This document shows positions 1-8,717 of a stretch of 64,000 bases of DNA, one piece after another (positions within the stretch are counted from its first letter, which is position 1; every line of letters begins with the position of its first letter). The stretch spans positions 2,852,001-2,916,000 of the forward strand of contig NZ_CP006568.1 of NCBI RefSeq assembly GCF_000517405.1, given 5' to 3'. A model generated the notes under the pieces. It worked only from the letters and a program-made list of their open reading frames with translations, had not been told where the DNA came from and searched no databases. Origin of the DNA: Candidatus Sodalis pierantonius str. SOPE (lineage in GTDB: Bacteria > Pseudomonadota > Gammaproteobacteria > Enterobacterales > Enterobacteriaceae). The position numbers were made by a program, and so were the translations under genes.

Positions 1-2
1 GG

Positions 3-305
3 CTGTGCAGTTGGGCGCTGTCGGTGGGTGTGTGCACACTGAAAGTGGTCGAGTCCATCCAAAAGAGCAAAGCCCATCCGAAGCAGGCTTACCGCTCCGT
101 GCTGGGGCTACTCAATCTGCAACGGCGCTATGAGACGACGCGACTGGAGAAGGCCTGCGCGCTGGCGTTGGAGAAAGGGTGCATTAACCGCTCTTTCATA
201 GCCAACGTATTGAAACACGGTCGTGAAAGTGAGGTCACCCAGGACGGAGCCGGCGTATCAATGCTGGTTCACGAAAACCTCCGAGGTCCGGACAGTTATC
301 ACTAA
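3..305 (+). CDS. istA: IS21 transposase IstA, C-terminal fragment (cut by window edge)
   Basis: The reading frame is open from the window edge to TAA at 303-305 and encodes about 100 residues typical of the IstA C-terminus: a basic helical stretch ending in Arg/Lys-rich turns, followed by ENLRGPDSYH. The DDE catalytic core lies outside the window. It is followed 11 bp later by istB on the same strand, the invariant IS21 arrangement. IstA is the integrase-like transposase that works with the IstB ATPase. No frameshift is visible in this part; intactness of the full gene cannot be judged here. Confidence 0.85.
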   Translation: MCSWALSVGVCTLKVVESIQKSKAHPKQAYRSVLGLLNLQRRYETTRLEKACALALEKGCINRSFIANVLKHGRESEVTQDGAGVSMLVHENLRGPDSYH

Positions 306-316
306 GGAGAATAAAT

Positions 317-1066
317 ATGGATACACTGTTAATGGCTCTGCGAGAGCTGAAGTTGTCGGCAATGGTCCAGGCGTTGGAGACGCAACGCGAACTCCCGGGG
401 AGTTATGGGGAGCTGGGGTTCGAGGAGCGGTTGTCGCTGATGGTAGAATCGGAAAATTTGCATAGAAAAAACAACCACATATGCCGTCTGCGACGGCAAT
501 CGCAAATGCGCTTGCAGGCAAAACCGGAAGATATCCGCTATATCCCTAGCCGAGGAGTGACACCGGAACAGATGCGAGATCTGCTAGGGGGACAATATCT
601 GAAATATCAGAAAAGCATACTCATCACGGGGCCAACAGGTACGGGCAAAACCTGGCTCAGTTGTGCGCTTGGTGAGCAGGCATGCCGGCAGCAATATAGC
701 GTGCGTTACTGGCGAGTGGGTCGGTTGCTGGCCCATCTTCACCAGTGTCAGGTAGACGGGACCTATCTAAAACAGCTTAAGCAGTTAGAAAAAATAGAGT
801 TACTGATCTTGGACGACGTGGGCCTAGAATCAATAAGTCCGATGCAGGCAACGATGCTGTTGGAGGTGATGGAAGATCGCTACGACAAAAGCAGCAGCAT
901 CCTGATCAGTCAACTGCCGGTGAAAAAATGGTATGGACTGATAGAAAACCCCACGACAGCTGACGCGTTACTCGATCGGTTAGTACACCCCAGCTATAGA
1001 CTGGAACTTAAAGGCGAATCACTACGCAAAGAGCAAGGAGTAGCCAGCACAGGAAAAATAGACTAA
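317..1066 (+). CDS. istB: IS21 helper ATPase IstB
   Basis: This 249-residue AAA+ ATPase assists IstA in target selection and strand transfer for IS21 elements. Walker A is visible as GPTGTGKTWLSCAL (about residues 105-118) and Walker B as LLILDDVGLE (about 161-170), with a conserved Arg-rich C-terminus. The ATG at 317 follows AAGGAG at 304-309, a good ribosome-binding site, and the length matches the family. It lies directly downstream of istA, so translation is probably coupled. It looks intact. Confidence 0.95.
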   Translation: MDTLLMALRELKLSAMVQALETQRELPGSYGELGFEERLSLMVESENLHRKNNHICRLRRQSQMRLQAKPEDIRYIPSRGVTPEQMRDLLGGQYLKYQKSILITGPTGTGKTWLSCALGEQACRQQYSVRYWRVGRLLAHLHQCQVDGTYLKQLKQLEKIELLILDDVGLESISPMQATMLLEVMEDRYDKSSSILISQLPVKKWYGLIENPTTADALLDRLVHPSYRLELKGESLRKEQGVASTGKID

Positions 1067-1186
1067 ACCCGAGTCAGAAGATGAGCGAACACGTGAACGA
1101 ATATCACTGGAATGGGTGATCGGAAAATATCGGAATAACTGATCGGATGTCGCCGGAACAGCTGATCGGATACGTCGGAATCTGCA

Positions 1187-1638
1187 GCCCGGGCTGATTA
1201 ACCAAATCCACCGGAAAATCAGGGAAGCGTCGGCTGACAGTGCTTACGATACGCGTTACTGTCATGATGCTCTGCTGAGGAAAAAAATAAAGCCGCTTAT
1301 CCCACCGCGAAGTGGTGCGCAATATTGGCCAGCTCGATACCATGAGCGTAACCATGCGGTGGCAAATCAGCATCTGAGCGGCAATAACGATACCTGGAAA
1401 AAGAAAGTAGGTTATCACCGGCGTTCACTGGCTGAAACGGCCATGTTCCGGTTTAAAACACTTCTGGGTGGTCATCTGAGTCTGCATGACTATGACGCGC
1501 AGGTAGGTGAGGCTATGGCAATGGTCAAAGCGCTTAATCGGATCACGCTGTTAGGAATGCCAAACAGCGTCCGCATCATGTAACAATCGCCCTGATAGGG
1601 AGGAAGTCGTCACAAATTTCGGATTTATTCAACAAAGC
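1187..1638 (+). mobile_element. IS903-type (IS5 family) remnant, 3' part
   Basis: This is the right-hand ~450 bp of an IS903-like element, nearly identical to the second half of the complete copy at 4563-5617. The right inverted repeat ends in GATTTATTCAACAAAGC at 1622-1638. The left half is replaced by the IS21 right end at 1186. The remaining coding part (to TAA at 1581-1583) gives the C-terminal ~130 residues of the transposase, ending LGMPNSVRIM, so it cannot make an active enzyme. Confidence 0.92.
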
Positions 1639-1792
1639 GAGAAAAACATACGAAAAGCCTTTATGTCAGCATTAAAATCCGAACACAAAATGACCGAAAA
1701 ATATATGAAGGCGTTAACTAAGGAGTTCATGAGGCAGATAGATCCCGGTTTTGAGTTAATTTATAGCATCGGACGTAGCGGGGTAAGGAACA
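1639..1792 (+). other. Unrecognised open coding fragment between two IS copies
   Basis: This 154-bp stretch between the IS903 right end and the IS256 right end stays open in one frame for 51 codons. It encodes a basic, helix-like segment (AFMSALKSEHKMTEKYMKAL) followed by FMRQIDPGFELIYSIGRSG. It has no start or stop of its own and looks like an internal piece of a gene whose two sides were lost to IS activity. I do not recognise the family. It is AT-richer than the housekeeping genes here, like the effector-type genes nearby, but that link is speculative. Confidence 0.4.
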
Positions 1793-3107
1793 GACCCTGT
1801 ACACGATTCTGTGTAAATGCCTTTTCTCAGAAGTGACCGTCCAGGCGGTCACCGAACTCGATAATAAAGCGGCTCATTGCCATGCGCCAGTCCCTCAAAG
1901 GCATTGTCCATTTCTGTGAGGCCGCCTGTATCGCCAGCCACACCACCTTTTTCACTGCGTCGTCGGTCGGGAACACCTTGCGCTTTTTGATGGCATGCCG
2001 GATCACGCTGTTTAACGACTCGATGGCGTTGGTCGTGTAGATCACCTTGCGGATGTCCGTTGGGTAGGCAAAGAACGTGGCCAGATTGGCCCAGTTTGCC
2101 TGCCAGCTTCGACTTATTTGCGGGTAGCGGATGTCCCAGGCACTGGAGAACGCTTCCAGCGCCTGCAAGCCGGCTTCTTCCGTAGGGGCCTGATAGATAG
2201 CTTTCAGGTCGCGGGTGACGGCCTTGTAGTCCTTCCAGGAGACGAACCGCAGGCTGTTGCGCACCATATGTACGATACACAGCTGGAGCCGCGCCTCCGG
2301 ATACACCGCGTTAATAGCGTCAGGGAAACCTTTCAGCCCGTCTACGCAGGCGATAAGGATATCGTTCAGGCCGCGGTTTTTCAGCTCTGTCAGCACGTTC
2401 AGCCAGAACTTTGCGCCTTCATTTTCGGCCAGCCACATACCTAGCAACTCTTTCTGGCCTTCGATGTTGATGCCCAGCGCCAGGAACACAGATTTGTTGA
2501 TGATGCGGCTGTCCTGCCGGACTTTTAGAACGATACAGTCAAGATAAACAATGGGATAGACTGCATCCAGAGGCCGGTTTTGCCATTCGACAACCTGCTC
2601 CATGACCGCATCGGTGACCTTTGAGACCAGCGCCGGCGAGACATCGGCGTCATACAGCTCTTTGAACGCGGCGGCGATCTCGCGGGTGGTCATCCCTTTG
2701 GCGTACAACGATAAAATCTGGTTATCCATCCCGGTAATCCGGGTCTGGTTCTTCTTCACCAGTTGCGGTTCAAAGGAACCGTCACGATCGCGCGGAGTAC
2801 GCAGCGCCAGCGGGCCATCGCCAGTGGTAACGGTTTTTGTGGAATAGCCGTTGCGGGCGTTGGTCCCCGGTTTAGGCTGATTTTTATCGTAGCCGAGGTG
2901 ATGGGTCATTTCGGCATTGAGAGCTGCTTCGACGCTGATTTTTTTCAGCAGCCGATCGAAGTGACTGAGATCTTCAGGGGTTTTGAGATTTTTGGCCAGT
3001 TCGTTAGCCAGAGCCTGCAACTGTTTTTCGTCCATAAATTAACCTGTTTTTGATGTTGGATTGAACATATCAAAATCAGGCAAATACACAAATTTCTAAA
3101 CAGGCTC
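1793..3107 (-). mobile_element. IS256-family element, copy A (complete)
   Basis: The 1315-bp element is bounded by imperfect inverted repeats: GACCCTGTACACG at 1793 and, on the other side, CAGGCTC ending at 3107 (reverse complement GAGCCTGTTTAG). Copy D at 52781-54095 has the same length and ends. Sequence beyond 3107 is the interior of a second IS256, so this copy sits against or inside copy B. Flanking 8-bp sequences do not match, so the original target duplication is gone. Confidence 0.95.
1827..3035 (-). CDS. IS256-family transposase (copy A)
   Basis: The 402-residue mutator-type (IS256/MULE) DDE transposase is full length. Acidic residues in the expected contexts are visible: PIVYLDCIVLKV and IACVDGLKGFPDAI for the two aspartates, and TTNAIESLNSVIRHAIKKRK for the glutamate near the C-terminus. 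The N-terminal region carries the DNA-binding part with the GTNARNGYSTKTV segment. No frameshift or stop; it is probably active and may act on all IS256 copies in the window. Codon usage and sequence are almost identical to copy D. Confidence 0.95.
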   Translation of the reverse strand: MDEKQLQALANELAKNLKTPEDLSHFDRLLKKISVEAALNAEMTHHLGYDKNQPKPGTNARNGYSTKTVTTGDGPLALRTPRDRDGSFEPQLVKKNQTRITGMDNQILSLYAKGMTTREIAAAFKELYDADVSPALVSKVTDAVMEQVVEWQNRPLDAVYPIVYLDCIVLKVRQDSRIINKSVFLALGINIEGQKELLGMWLAENEGAKFWLNVLTELKNRGLNDILIACVDGLKGFPDAINAVYPEARLQLCIVHMVRNSLRFVSWKDYKAVTRDLKAIYQAPTEEAGLQALEAFSSAWDIRYPQISRSWQANWANLATFFAYPTDIRKVIYTTNAIESLNSVIRHAIKKRKVFPTDDAVKKVVWLAIQAASQKWTMPLRDWRMAMSRFIIEFGDRLDGHF

Positions 3108-4220
3108 CCTGTATCGCCAGCCACACCACCTTTTTCACTGCGTCGTCGGTCGGGAACACCTTGCGCTTTTTGATGACATGCCGGATCACGCTGTTTAACG
3201 ACTCGATGGCGTTGGTCGTGTAGATCACCTTGCGGATGTCCGTTGGGTAGGCAAAGAACGTGGCCAGATTGGCCCAGTTTGCCTGCCAGCTTCGACTTAT
3301 TTGCGGGTAGCGGATGTCCCAGGCACTGGAGAACGCTTCCAGCGCTTGCAAGCCGGCTTCTTCCGTAGGGGCCTGATAGATAGCTTTCAGGTCGCGGGTG
3401 ACGGCCTTGTAGTCCTTCCAGGAGACGAACCGCAGGCTGTTGCGCACCATATGTACGATACACAGCTGGAGCCCCGCGCCTCCGGATACACCGCGTTAAT
3501 AACGTCAGGGAAACCTTTCAGCTCGTCTACGCAGGCGATAAGGATATCGTTCAGGCCGCGGTTTTTCAGCTCTGTCAGCACGTTCAGCCAGAACTTTGCG
3601 CCTTCATTTTCGGCCAGCCACATACCTAGCAACTCTTTCTGGCCTTCGATGTTGATGCCCAGCGCCAGGAACACAGATTTGTTGATGATGCGGCTGTCCT
3701 GCCGGACTTTTAGAACGATACAGTCAAGATAAACAATGGGATAGACTGCATCCAGAGGCCGGTTTTGCCATTCGACAACCTGCTCCATGACCGCATCGGT
3801 GACCTTTGAGACCAGCGCCGGCGAGACATCGGCGTCATACAGCTCTTTGAACGCGGCGGCGATCTCGCGGGTGGTCATCCCTTTGGCGTACAACGATAAA
3901 ATCTGGTTATCCATCCCGGTAATCCGGGTCTGGTTCTTCTTCACCAGTTGTGGTTCAAAGGAACCGTCACGATCGCGCGGAGTACGCAGCGCCAGCGGGC
4001 CATCGCCAGTGGTAACGGTTTTTGTGGAATAGCCGTTGCGGGCGTTGGTCCCCGGTTTAGGCTGATTTTTATCGTAGCCGAGGTGATGGGTCATTTCGGC
4101 ATTGAGAGCTGCTTCGACGCTCATTTTTTTCAGCAGCCGATCGAAGTGACTGAGATCTTCAGGGGTTTTGAGATTTTTGGCCAGTTCGTTAGCCAGAGCC
4201 TGCAACTGTTTTTCGTCCAT
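3108..4220 (-). pseudogene. IS256 transposase pseudogene (copy B)
   Basis: Starting at the ATG at 4220, the frame matches the 402-residue transposase to about residue 250 and then shifts: the sequence reads GAGCCCCGCGCC at about 3472 where copies A and D have GAGCCGCGCC, a 2-bp insertion. The downstream part (through IESLNSVIRHVIKKRK) is in another frame and is cut off at the junction with copy A, which removes the last ~30 residues. It cannot be functional. Otherwise it is almost identical to copy A, so the damage is recent. Confidence 0.93.
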
Positions 4221-4292
4221 AAATTAACCTGTTTTTGATGTTGGATTGAACATATCAAAATCAGGCAAATACACAAATTTCTAAACAGGCTC
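3108..4292 (-). mobile_element. IS256-family element, copy B (3'-truncated)
   Basis: This is a second IS256 in the same orientation as copy A. Its left terminus is intact (CAGGCTC ending at 4292), but its right ~130 bp, including the transposase C-terminus and right inverted repeat, is missing; copy A's left end abuts it at 3107/3108. The arrangement suggests insertion of A into B, or recombination between copies, followed by loss of the other side. It borders the leucine-rich-repeat pseudogene at 4293. Confidence 0.92.
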
Positions 4293-4553
4293 GTTTCCGC
4301 CGGCATCGCTTGTCCAGATTGAGTCGCTCGATATAAGCCATAATCGCCTGACACAATTACCTGCCGTTTATCCAGCGCCTCTCTCCCGGCTAAACATTAG
4401 CCATAACGCGCTTTCATCGCTACCCGCTCCTCTTTATGAGTCGCTGGAACATTTGCTGGTAAATAATAACCCATTAAATTCATTGGATAATTTATCCAGC
4501 GCTTCGTTAAAGTGGTTGGAGGCCAGAAATTGCGGTTTGCAGCATTTTCTCTG

Positions 4554-4562
4554 CCACGACAC
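4554..4562. repeat. 9-bp target-site duplication of IS903 copy B (left copy)
   Basis: CCACGACAC here is repeated exactly at 5618-5626 on the other side of the element. Nine bases is the standard IS903 duplication. Confidence 0.93.
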
Positions 4563-5617
4563 GGCTTTGTTGAATAAATCGAACTTTTAGGTGACTGGCG
4601 GCTCTGATCACTACATTCGTTTCAACATCAGGTCCCCATGGCAAAGCAAAAGTTTAAAATTACCAACTGGCCCGCATATAACAATGCGCTCAGGCAGCGG
4701 GGGGACCTGACAGTATGGCTTGATGAGTCAGCCATTGCTGCATGGACTGAGAGTACACCACCTGAACATCGTGGCCGGCCGCTTCACTACACCGATATGG
4801 CCATTACCACGGTTCTGATGATAAAGCGCGTGTTTAACCTTTCGCTCCGGGCGTTACAGGGTTTCGTTGACTCGATTTTTAAACTGATGGGGCTGTCGCT
4901 GCGCTGCCCAGATTACTCTCTGGTCAGCCGGCGAGCAAAAACCGTCGACATCAGCATAAAAACGCCAACCCGCGGCGAAATCTCACACCTGGTCATCGAT
5001 GGCACCGGCCTGAAAGTCTTCGGCGAAGGCGAATGGAAAGTCAGGCAGCATGGGGCTGAGAGGCGCAGAGTATGGCGCAAGCTTCATCTGGCAGTAGATA
5101 GCGTGACACATGAAATTATCTGTGCCGATTTATCGCTAAGCGGTACGACAGATGCGCAGGCGCTGCCCGGGCTGATTAACCAAACCCACCGGAAAATCAG
5201 AGAAGCGTCGGCTGACTGTGCTTACGATACGCGTTACTGTCATGATGCTCAGCTGAGGAAAAAAATAAAGCCGCTTATCCCACCGCGAAGTGGTGCGCAA
5301 TATTGGCCAGCTCGATACCATGAGCGTAACCATGCGGTGGCAAATCAGCATCTGAGCGGCAATAACGATACCTGGAAAAAGAAAGTAGGTTATCACCGGC
5401 GTTCACTGGCTGAAACGGCCATGTTCCGGTTTAAAACACTTCTGGGTGGTCATCTGAGTCTGCATGACTATGACGCGCAGGTAGGTGAGGCAATGGCAAT
5501 GGTTAAAGCACTTAACCGGATCACACTGTTAGGAATGCCAAACAGCGTCCGCATCATGTAACAATCGCCCTGATAGGGAGGAAGTCGTCACAAATTTCGG
5601 ATTTATTCAACAAAGCG
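4563..5617 (+). mobile_element. IS903-type (IS5 family) element, copy B, complete
   Basis: The 1055-bp element has terminal repeats GGCTTTGTTGAATAAATC at 4563-4580 and GATTTATTCAACAAAGCG at 5600-5617, matching IS903. It is flanked by the 9-bp direct repeat CCACGACAC at 4554-4562 and 5618-5626, the target-duplication length expected for IS903. The duplication proves a simple insertion into the LRR gene that has not been rearranged since. Confidence 0.96.
4638..5561 (+). CDS. IS903-type transposase (copy B), intact
   Basis: The 307-residue IS5-family (IS903 group) transposase starts at the ATG of the CCCCATGGCAAAG context and ends LGMPNSVRIM. The DDE segments are visible: LVIDGTGLKVFGEGEW for the first aspartate, ASADCAYDTRYCH for the second, and the Y-(2)-R-(3)-E-(6)-K signature around YHRRSLAETAMFRFK. 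No lesions are present. Compared with the copy at 51344-52267 it differs at only a few residues. Likely active. Confidence 0.95.
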   Translation: MAKQKFKITNWPAYNNALRQRGDLTVWLDESAIAAWTESTPPEHRGRPLHYTDMAITTVLMIKRVFNLSLRALQGFVDSIFKLMGLSLRCPDYSLVSRRAKTVDISIKTPTRGEISHLVIDGTGLKVFGEGEWKVRQHGAERRRVWRKLHLAVDSVTHEIICADLSLSGTTDAQALPGLINQTHRKIREASADCAYDTRYCHDAQLRKKIKPLIPPRSGAQYWPARYHERNHAVANQHLSGNNDTWKKKVGYHRRSLAETAMFRFKTLLGGHLSLHDYDAQVGEAMAMVKALNRITLLGMPNSVRIM

Positions 5618-6075
5618 CCACGACACCGGCGCTGACACATCTCGACCTTGGTGAGAATCATATCACGTCCCCCCCCCCCCCGCCGGCATGGCCTGAAACT
5701 TTGCAGCGGTTGAAACTCAGTCATAATAAATTAACCCATCTCGGACGCCTGCCCGACAGCGTGGGGCAACTCAACGCCGATGGTAATCAACTGGTTGAAC
5801 TGCCTAATCCGCCCCCCCAAAAACCTACACTTTATCGATATCAGCCACAATCAACTGCGCCGGTTGTTCGATCCTGAAAAGGCGGTATTGCAGGTTCTCA
5901 AAGCTAACCATAATCTGATTGACACGGTGCCTGCCGCTTTTAGCCGGAAAGATTGCAACACGCGTTTATGGCTCAGTGACAACCCCCTCACGGAGGAAAC
6001 GAAAAATAGGTTGAGTGCATCGAACCGAGCAATTAGCGCCTTCGATAGCGCTTTACCGCGTATCGTTCTTTGATA

Positions 6076-6289
6076 TATTGGCTGCGCTTGATCGGACTGG
6101 CGCTTAAAGCGGACGGCGTTAAGCAGATGGCCTCACTGGAACCAAGGGTGCCCCCCCACCCTACCGCGGCGCTAGCGCGCCAAATTGGCGGATAACGAAG
6201 TGCCGCCGGTCGTTTCCGCCAATGGTGAAGCGAGGCCGTGCGCCAAGTCGCAACTGGCTTTTCAGGTCTCGCCGTCCGCGTTTGGCGAA
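6076..6289. other. Gene-free decayed spacer with a C7 run
   Basis: No open frame with recognisable content is seen between the LRR remnant and ampE. A run of seven C lies at 6151-6157. It may hold unrecognisable remains of the effector 3' end. Confidence 0.5.
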
Positions 6290-7058
6290 TTAGACCAGCG
6301 CGCCGTAAATGGTTAACAGCGCCACCACTACCACAATCACCAACGTGACTTTCTTCGCCAGCGACACCGCGGCGCGGGGCGTTTGCACCGCATCCAGATG
6401 CGGCTCGCGTGCCAGCGAAAATTGCGCCAGCCGCGTGAGAACCTGATACTGGCTGCTATGGATATCCCATAGCGAAGCAAACCAGGCCGGCAGCGTCTTC
6501 TCGCCGTGCCCGAGCAATGCATAGGCCGCGCCCGCCAGGTCTGCCAGGCGCACAAAAATGCATAGCCCGCCAGAGGTACCGGGCCCCAGGGGCCGCCTAT
6601 CACCAACCAGAACAGCGGCGCCAGATAGAAACGGAAGTTGATCCACAGTAGAGCATTTTGCAGCTCGCGCAGCCGCTCCACCGGGGCGCCTTCCACCGGC
6701 AGGTCATGTATCAGCGCCAGCTCATCGCTCATCGCTTTGCTGGCGTCGGCGTCGCCGCGGGCGGCGGCAATCAGATAGTCACGGTAGTGGCGGCGGATCC
6801 CCCCCCCGCGCCGATGCACAATATCCCTAAGACAACCCACAACAGCTGTAGAGGTAGAGAGTATAACCAACCGGAGGCCAGCCGCAGGCAGACCGCGACC
6901 AATAGCATCCAGCACAGCACCAATATCAGCGTCTGCGCCAGCGATGTCTCGCGCAGGCGGCTGAACGGCCGCTCCAGCCAGCGATCCAGTTGCCAATGTT
7001 CGCCGTGCTTGAAAAAACGTTCCCAGGCCAGCACCAATAATAATGTAAACAGCGTCAT
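6290..7058 (-). pseudogene. ampE: ampE pseudogene (inner-membrane protein of the ampDE operon)
   Basis: The N-terminus (MTLFTLLLVLAWERFFKHGE, start at 7058) and C-terminus (LLTIYGALV, stop at 6290-6292) match AmpE, a multi-pass inner-membrane protein encoded after ampD and linked to beta-lactamase induction signalling. The frame breaks after ILCIGAGG at a run of nine C on the plus strand (6799-6807). It breaks again after the GYAFLCAWQTWRA segment, where roughly 40 residues of the ~284-residue family are also missing. Three frames are needed to read it, so no functional protein is expected. It follows ampD by 31 bp on the same strand. Confidence 0.9.
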
Positions 7059-7089
7059 AACCCGCGTCTCCCTGTTAAATGTCGTCAGC

Positions 7090-7632
7090 CTATGTTGACA
7101 GGAGTTGTCGAAAATCGCGCCATCTGAAGGACGGTCCTGGATCGGTCTTGCGCTCGGGCGCGATATCGCTATGGCCGGTGATGCGCGCCGGGGTAATGGG
7201 ATAATGGCGCAGCAACAGGCGGGTCACGTCGACAAGCGCACGGTATTGCGCATCGGTATAGGCCAGTGTATCGGTCCCCTCCAATTCAATGCCAATCGAA
7301 AAATCATTGCAGCGCTCACGTCCCTGATAGCAAGACCCCCCCGCATGCCAGGCGAGCCGATGAAAGGGGACATACTGCACCACTTCCCCGTCACGCCGGA
7401 TGAGACAATGCGCGGACACCCGCAACCGCCAGATTGTGGCGAAATAGGGATCAATCGCGGGATCCAGCGTGCCGGTAAACAGCCTGTCTATCCAGGGACC
7501 GCCAAAACGGCCCGGCGGCAAACTGATATTGTGTACCACCAGCAGCGTGGGCACCACGGTCGCCGGCCGATCGTCGCAATGGGGAGAAGGAGCGCGCCTG
7601 ACGTCTGCAATCCAACCGTTGTCCAACCGCAT
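7090..7632 (-). CDS. ampD: 1,6-anhydro-N-acetylmuramyl-L-alanine amidase AmpD
   Basis: AmpD is a cytosolic zinc amidase that cleaves the stem peptide from anhydro-muropeptides during murein recycling. This 180-residue protein is close to the usual ~183. Expected zinc ligands are visible: the histidine in LLVVHNISLPPG (about residue 34), the histidine in ARITGHSDIAPERK and the aspartate in KTDPGPSFRW. No lesion, although a C7 run (7336-7342 on the plus strand) lies inside the gene at the HAGGSCYQG codons. It is divergent from nadC, and ampE downstream is broken, so recycling appears retained without AmpE. Confidence 0.95.
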   Translation of the reverse strand: MRLDNGWIADVRRAPSPHCDDRPATVVPTLLVVHNISLPPGRFGGPWIDRLFTGTLDPAIDPYFATIWRLRVSAHCLIRRDGEVVQYVPFHRLAWHAGGSCYQGRERCNDFSIGIELEGTDTLAYTDAQYRALVDVTRLLLRHYPITPARITGHSDIAPERKTDPGPSFRWRDFRQLLST

Positions 7633-7723
7633 GATGACCTCATTTTACCGCAAGTGGTACTTCGTTCGGCTTCAGGGTAGCATGAATCAAAGCTTCCCTT
7701 TATCCGCAGTTACGGAGATTTTT

Positions 7724-8620
7724 ATGTCGACCCGCCGTTATAATGTTGAGCGCCGCCGCGCGGAATTACTCGAACGAGTAGAGCAGGATATCCCGCCGTC
7801 GGTCAGCGCCGCGCTAAAAGAAGATCTGGGCGGTAGCACCGACGCGCAGGCCGATATCACCGCGTTGCTGCTGCCGACGAACAGTCAGGCCACCGCCGTC
7901 ATCATCACCCGCGAAAAGGGCGTTTTTTGCGGACGGCGCTGGCTTGAGGAGGTCTTCAGCCAGTTGGGCGGCGGCGTGACTATCGCGTGGCAGGTCGCTG
8001 ATGGCGACCCCATTGAGGCCAACCAACCCCTGTGCCGGCTGAGCGGGCCGGCGCGAATACTGCTTACCGGCGAGCGCACCGCGCTCAATTTCCTCCAAAC
8101 CCTGTGCGGCGTAGCCAGCGAGGTGAAACGTTATGTCGATGCGCTGGCGGGTACCGGCACCGCGCTGCTTGATACGCGCAAAACCTTGCCGGGCCTGAGA
8201 ACCGCGCTCAAGTACGCGGTACTGCGCGGCGGCGGCGGCAACCACCGGCTGGGCCTGGCGGACGCTTTCTTAATTAAAGAGAATCATATCATCGCTGCCG
8301 GCTCCATCGCCAACGCCGTCGCCAACGCCGTGGCGCTGCGCGCCGATGTCCCGGTGGAAGTGGAAGTCGAAACCTTGGACGAGCTGCGCCAGGCCTTGGA
8401 AGCAGGCGCCGATATTATTATGCTTGATAACTTCAGCCGTGAAGACATGGTCAAGGCGGTGGCCCTGACGCGTCAGAGGGCGGCGCTGGAGGTTTCCGGC
8501 AATGTCACGCTCGCGACGCTACGCGATTGCGCGCTGACCGGCGTCGATTATATTTCCGTCGGCGCGCTGACCAAACATCTGCGGGCGCTGGATCTCTCCA
8601 TGCAGTTTCATCAAGGATAA
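7724..8620 (+). CDS. nadC: Nicotinate-nucleotide pyrophosphorylase (quinolinate phosphoribosyltransferase)
   Basis: NadC converts quinolinate and PRPP to nicotinate mononucleotide, the last dedicated step of de novo NAD synthesis. The 298-residue protein matches family length. Signature stretches include GERTALNFLQTLCGVAS, TALLDTRKTLPGLR, and HRLGLADAFLIKENHI with the catalytic/substrate Lys and Glu, then VEVEVETLDEL and ADIIMLDNFS. I chose the ATG at 7724 (upstream ACGGAGATTTTT gives a GGAG site) over an upstream in-frame start that would overlap the divergent ampD. Intact. Confidence 0.96.
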   Translation: MSTRRYNVERRRAELLERVEQDIPPSVSAALKEDLGGSTDAQADITALLLPTNSQATAVIITREKGVFCGRRWLEEVFSQLGGGVTIAWQVADGDPIEANQPLCRLSGPARILLTGERTALNFLQTLCGVASEVKRYVDALAGTGTALLDTRKTLPGLRTALKYAVLRGGGGNHRLGLADAFLIKENHIIAAGSIANAVANAVALRADVPVEVEVETLDELRQALEAGADIIMLDNFSREDMVKAVALTRQRAALEVSGNVTLATLRDCALTGVDYISVGALTKHLRALDLSMQFHQG

Positions 8621-8717
8621 AAGTGCGCGCTGCCGCGCAGTGCCAATGCCACATGTTGTCGCCGCATTCACGCAGTCGCTAGGGTGAAGTTGTTATTCTT
8701 CACCCAGGGGACCCAAT

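Larger units (their letters stand above)
1..1186 (+). mobile_element. IS21-family element, right part (istA end, istB, right terminus)
   Basis: The right portion of an IS21-family insertion sequence enters from the window edge: the istA 3' end, complete istB, and a right terminus with repeated TGATCGGA-type motifs (about 1117-1176), ending at ...TCTGCA. The same terminal sequence ends at 47502, which fixes the boundary independently. Multiple terminal repeats are characteristic of IS21 elements and serve as IstA binding sites (family knowledge). Immediately after the terminus the sequence becomes internal IS903, so this element abuts or inserted into an IS903 copy. Confidence 0.88.
4293..6075 (+). 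pseudogene. Leucine-rich-repeat, IpaH/SspH-like type III effector pseudogene, split by IS903
   Basis: Both sides of the IS903 encode short ~20-residue leucine-rich repeats of the bacterial type, such as LDISHNRLTQLPAVYP and LNISHNALSSLPAPL upstream, and LDLGENHIT, LKLSHNKLTHLG, LNADGNQLVELP and IDISHNQLRRLF downstream, ending LWLSDNPLTEETKNRL. The last part resembles the end of the LRR domain in IpaH/SspH/SlrP effectors, where a NEL ubiquitin ligase domain would follow; none is seen. The 5' end is lost at the IS256 junction. Frameshifts lie just upstream of the insertion or at it, and at the C7 run (5812-5818); a C13 run (5669-5681) lies inside the repeats. Such effectors act inside host cells. 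The effector assignment is inference from repeat type; an ordinary LRR protein is the alternative. Confidence 0.75.

Noticed and set aside
2118..3053. Plus-strand open frames opposite the IS256 transposase, recurring in every copy
   Set aside because: They recur only because the element is repeated; they mirror the transposase frame and have no start signals.
1793..4292. IS256 copies A and B as a composite transposon
   Set aside because: They are directly adjacent with no cargo, B lacks one end, and no outer target duplication exists.
7336..7342. C7 run in ampD as an inactivating frameshift
   Set aside because: The ampD frame is continuous across the run and all zinc ligands are in phase.
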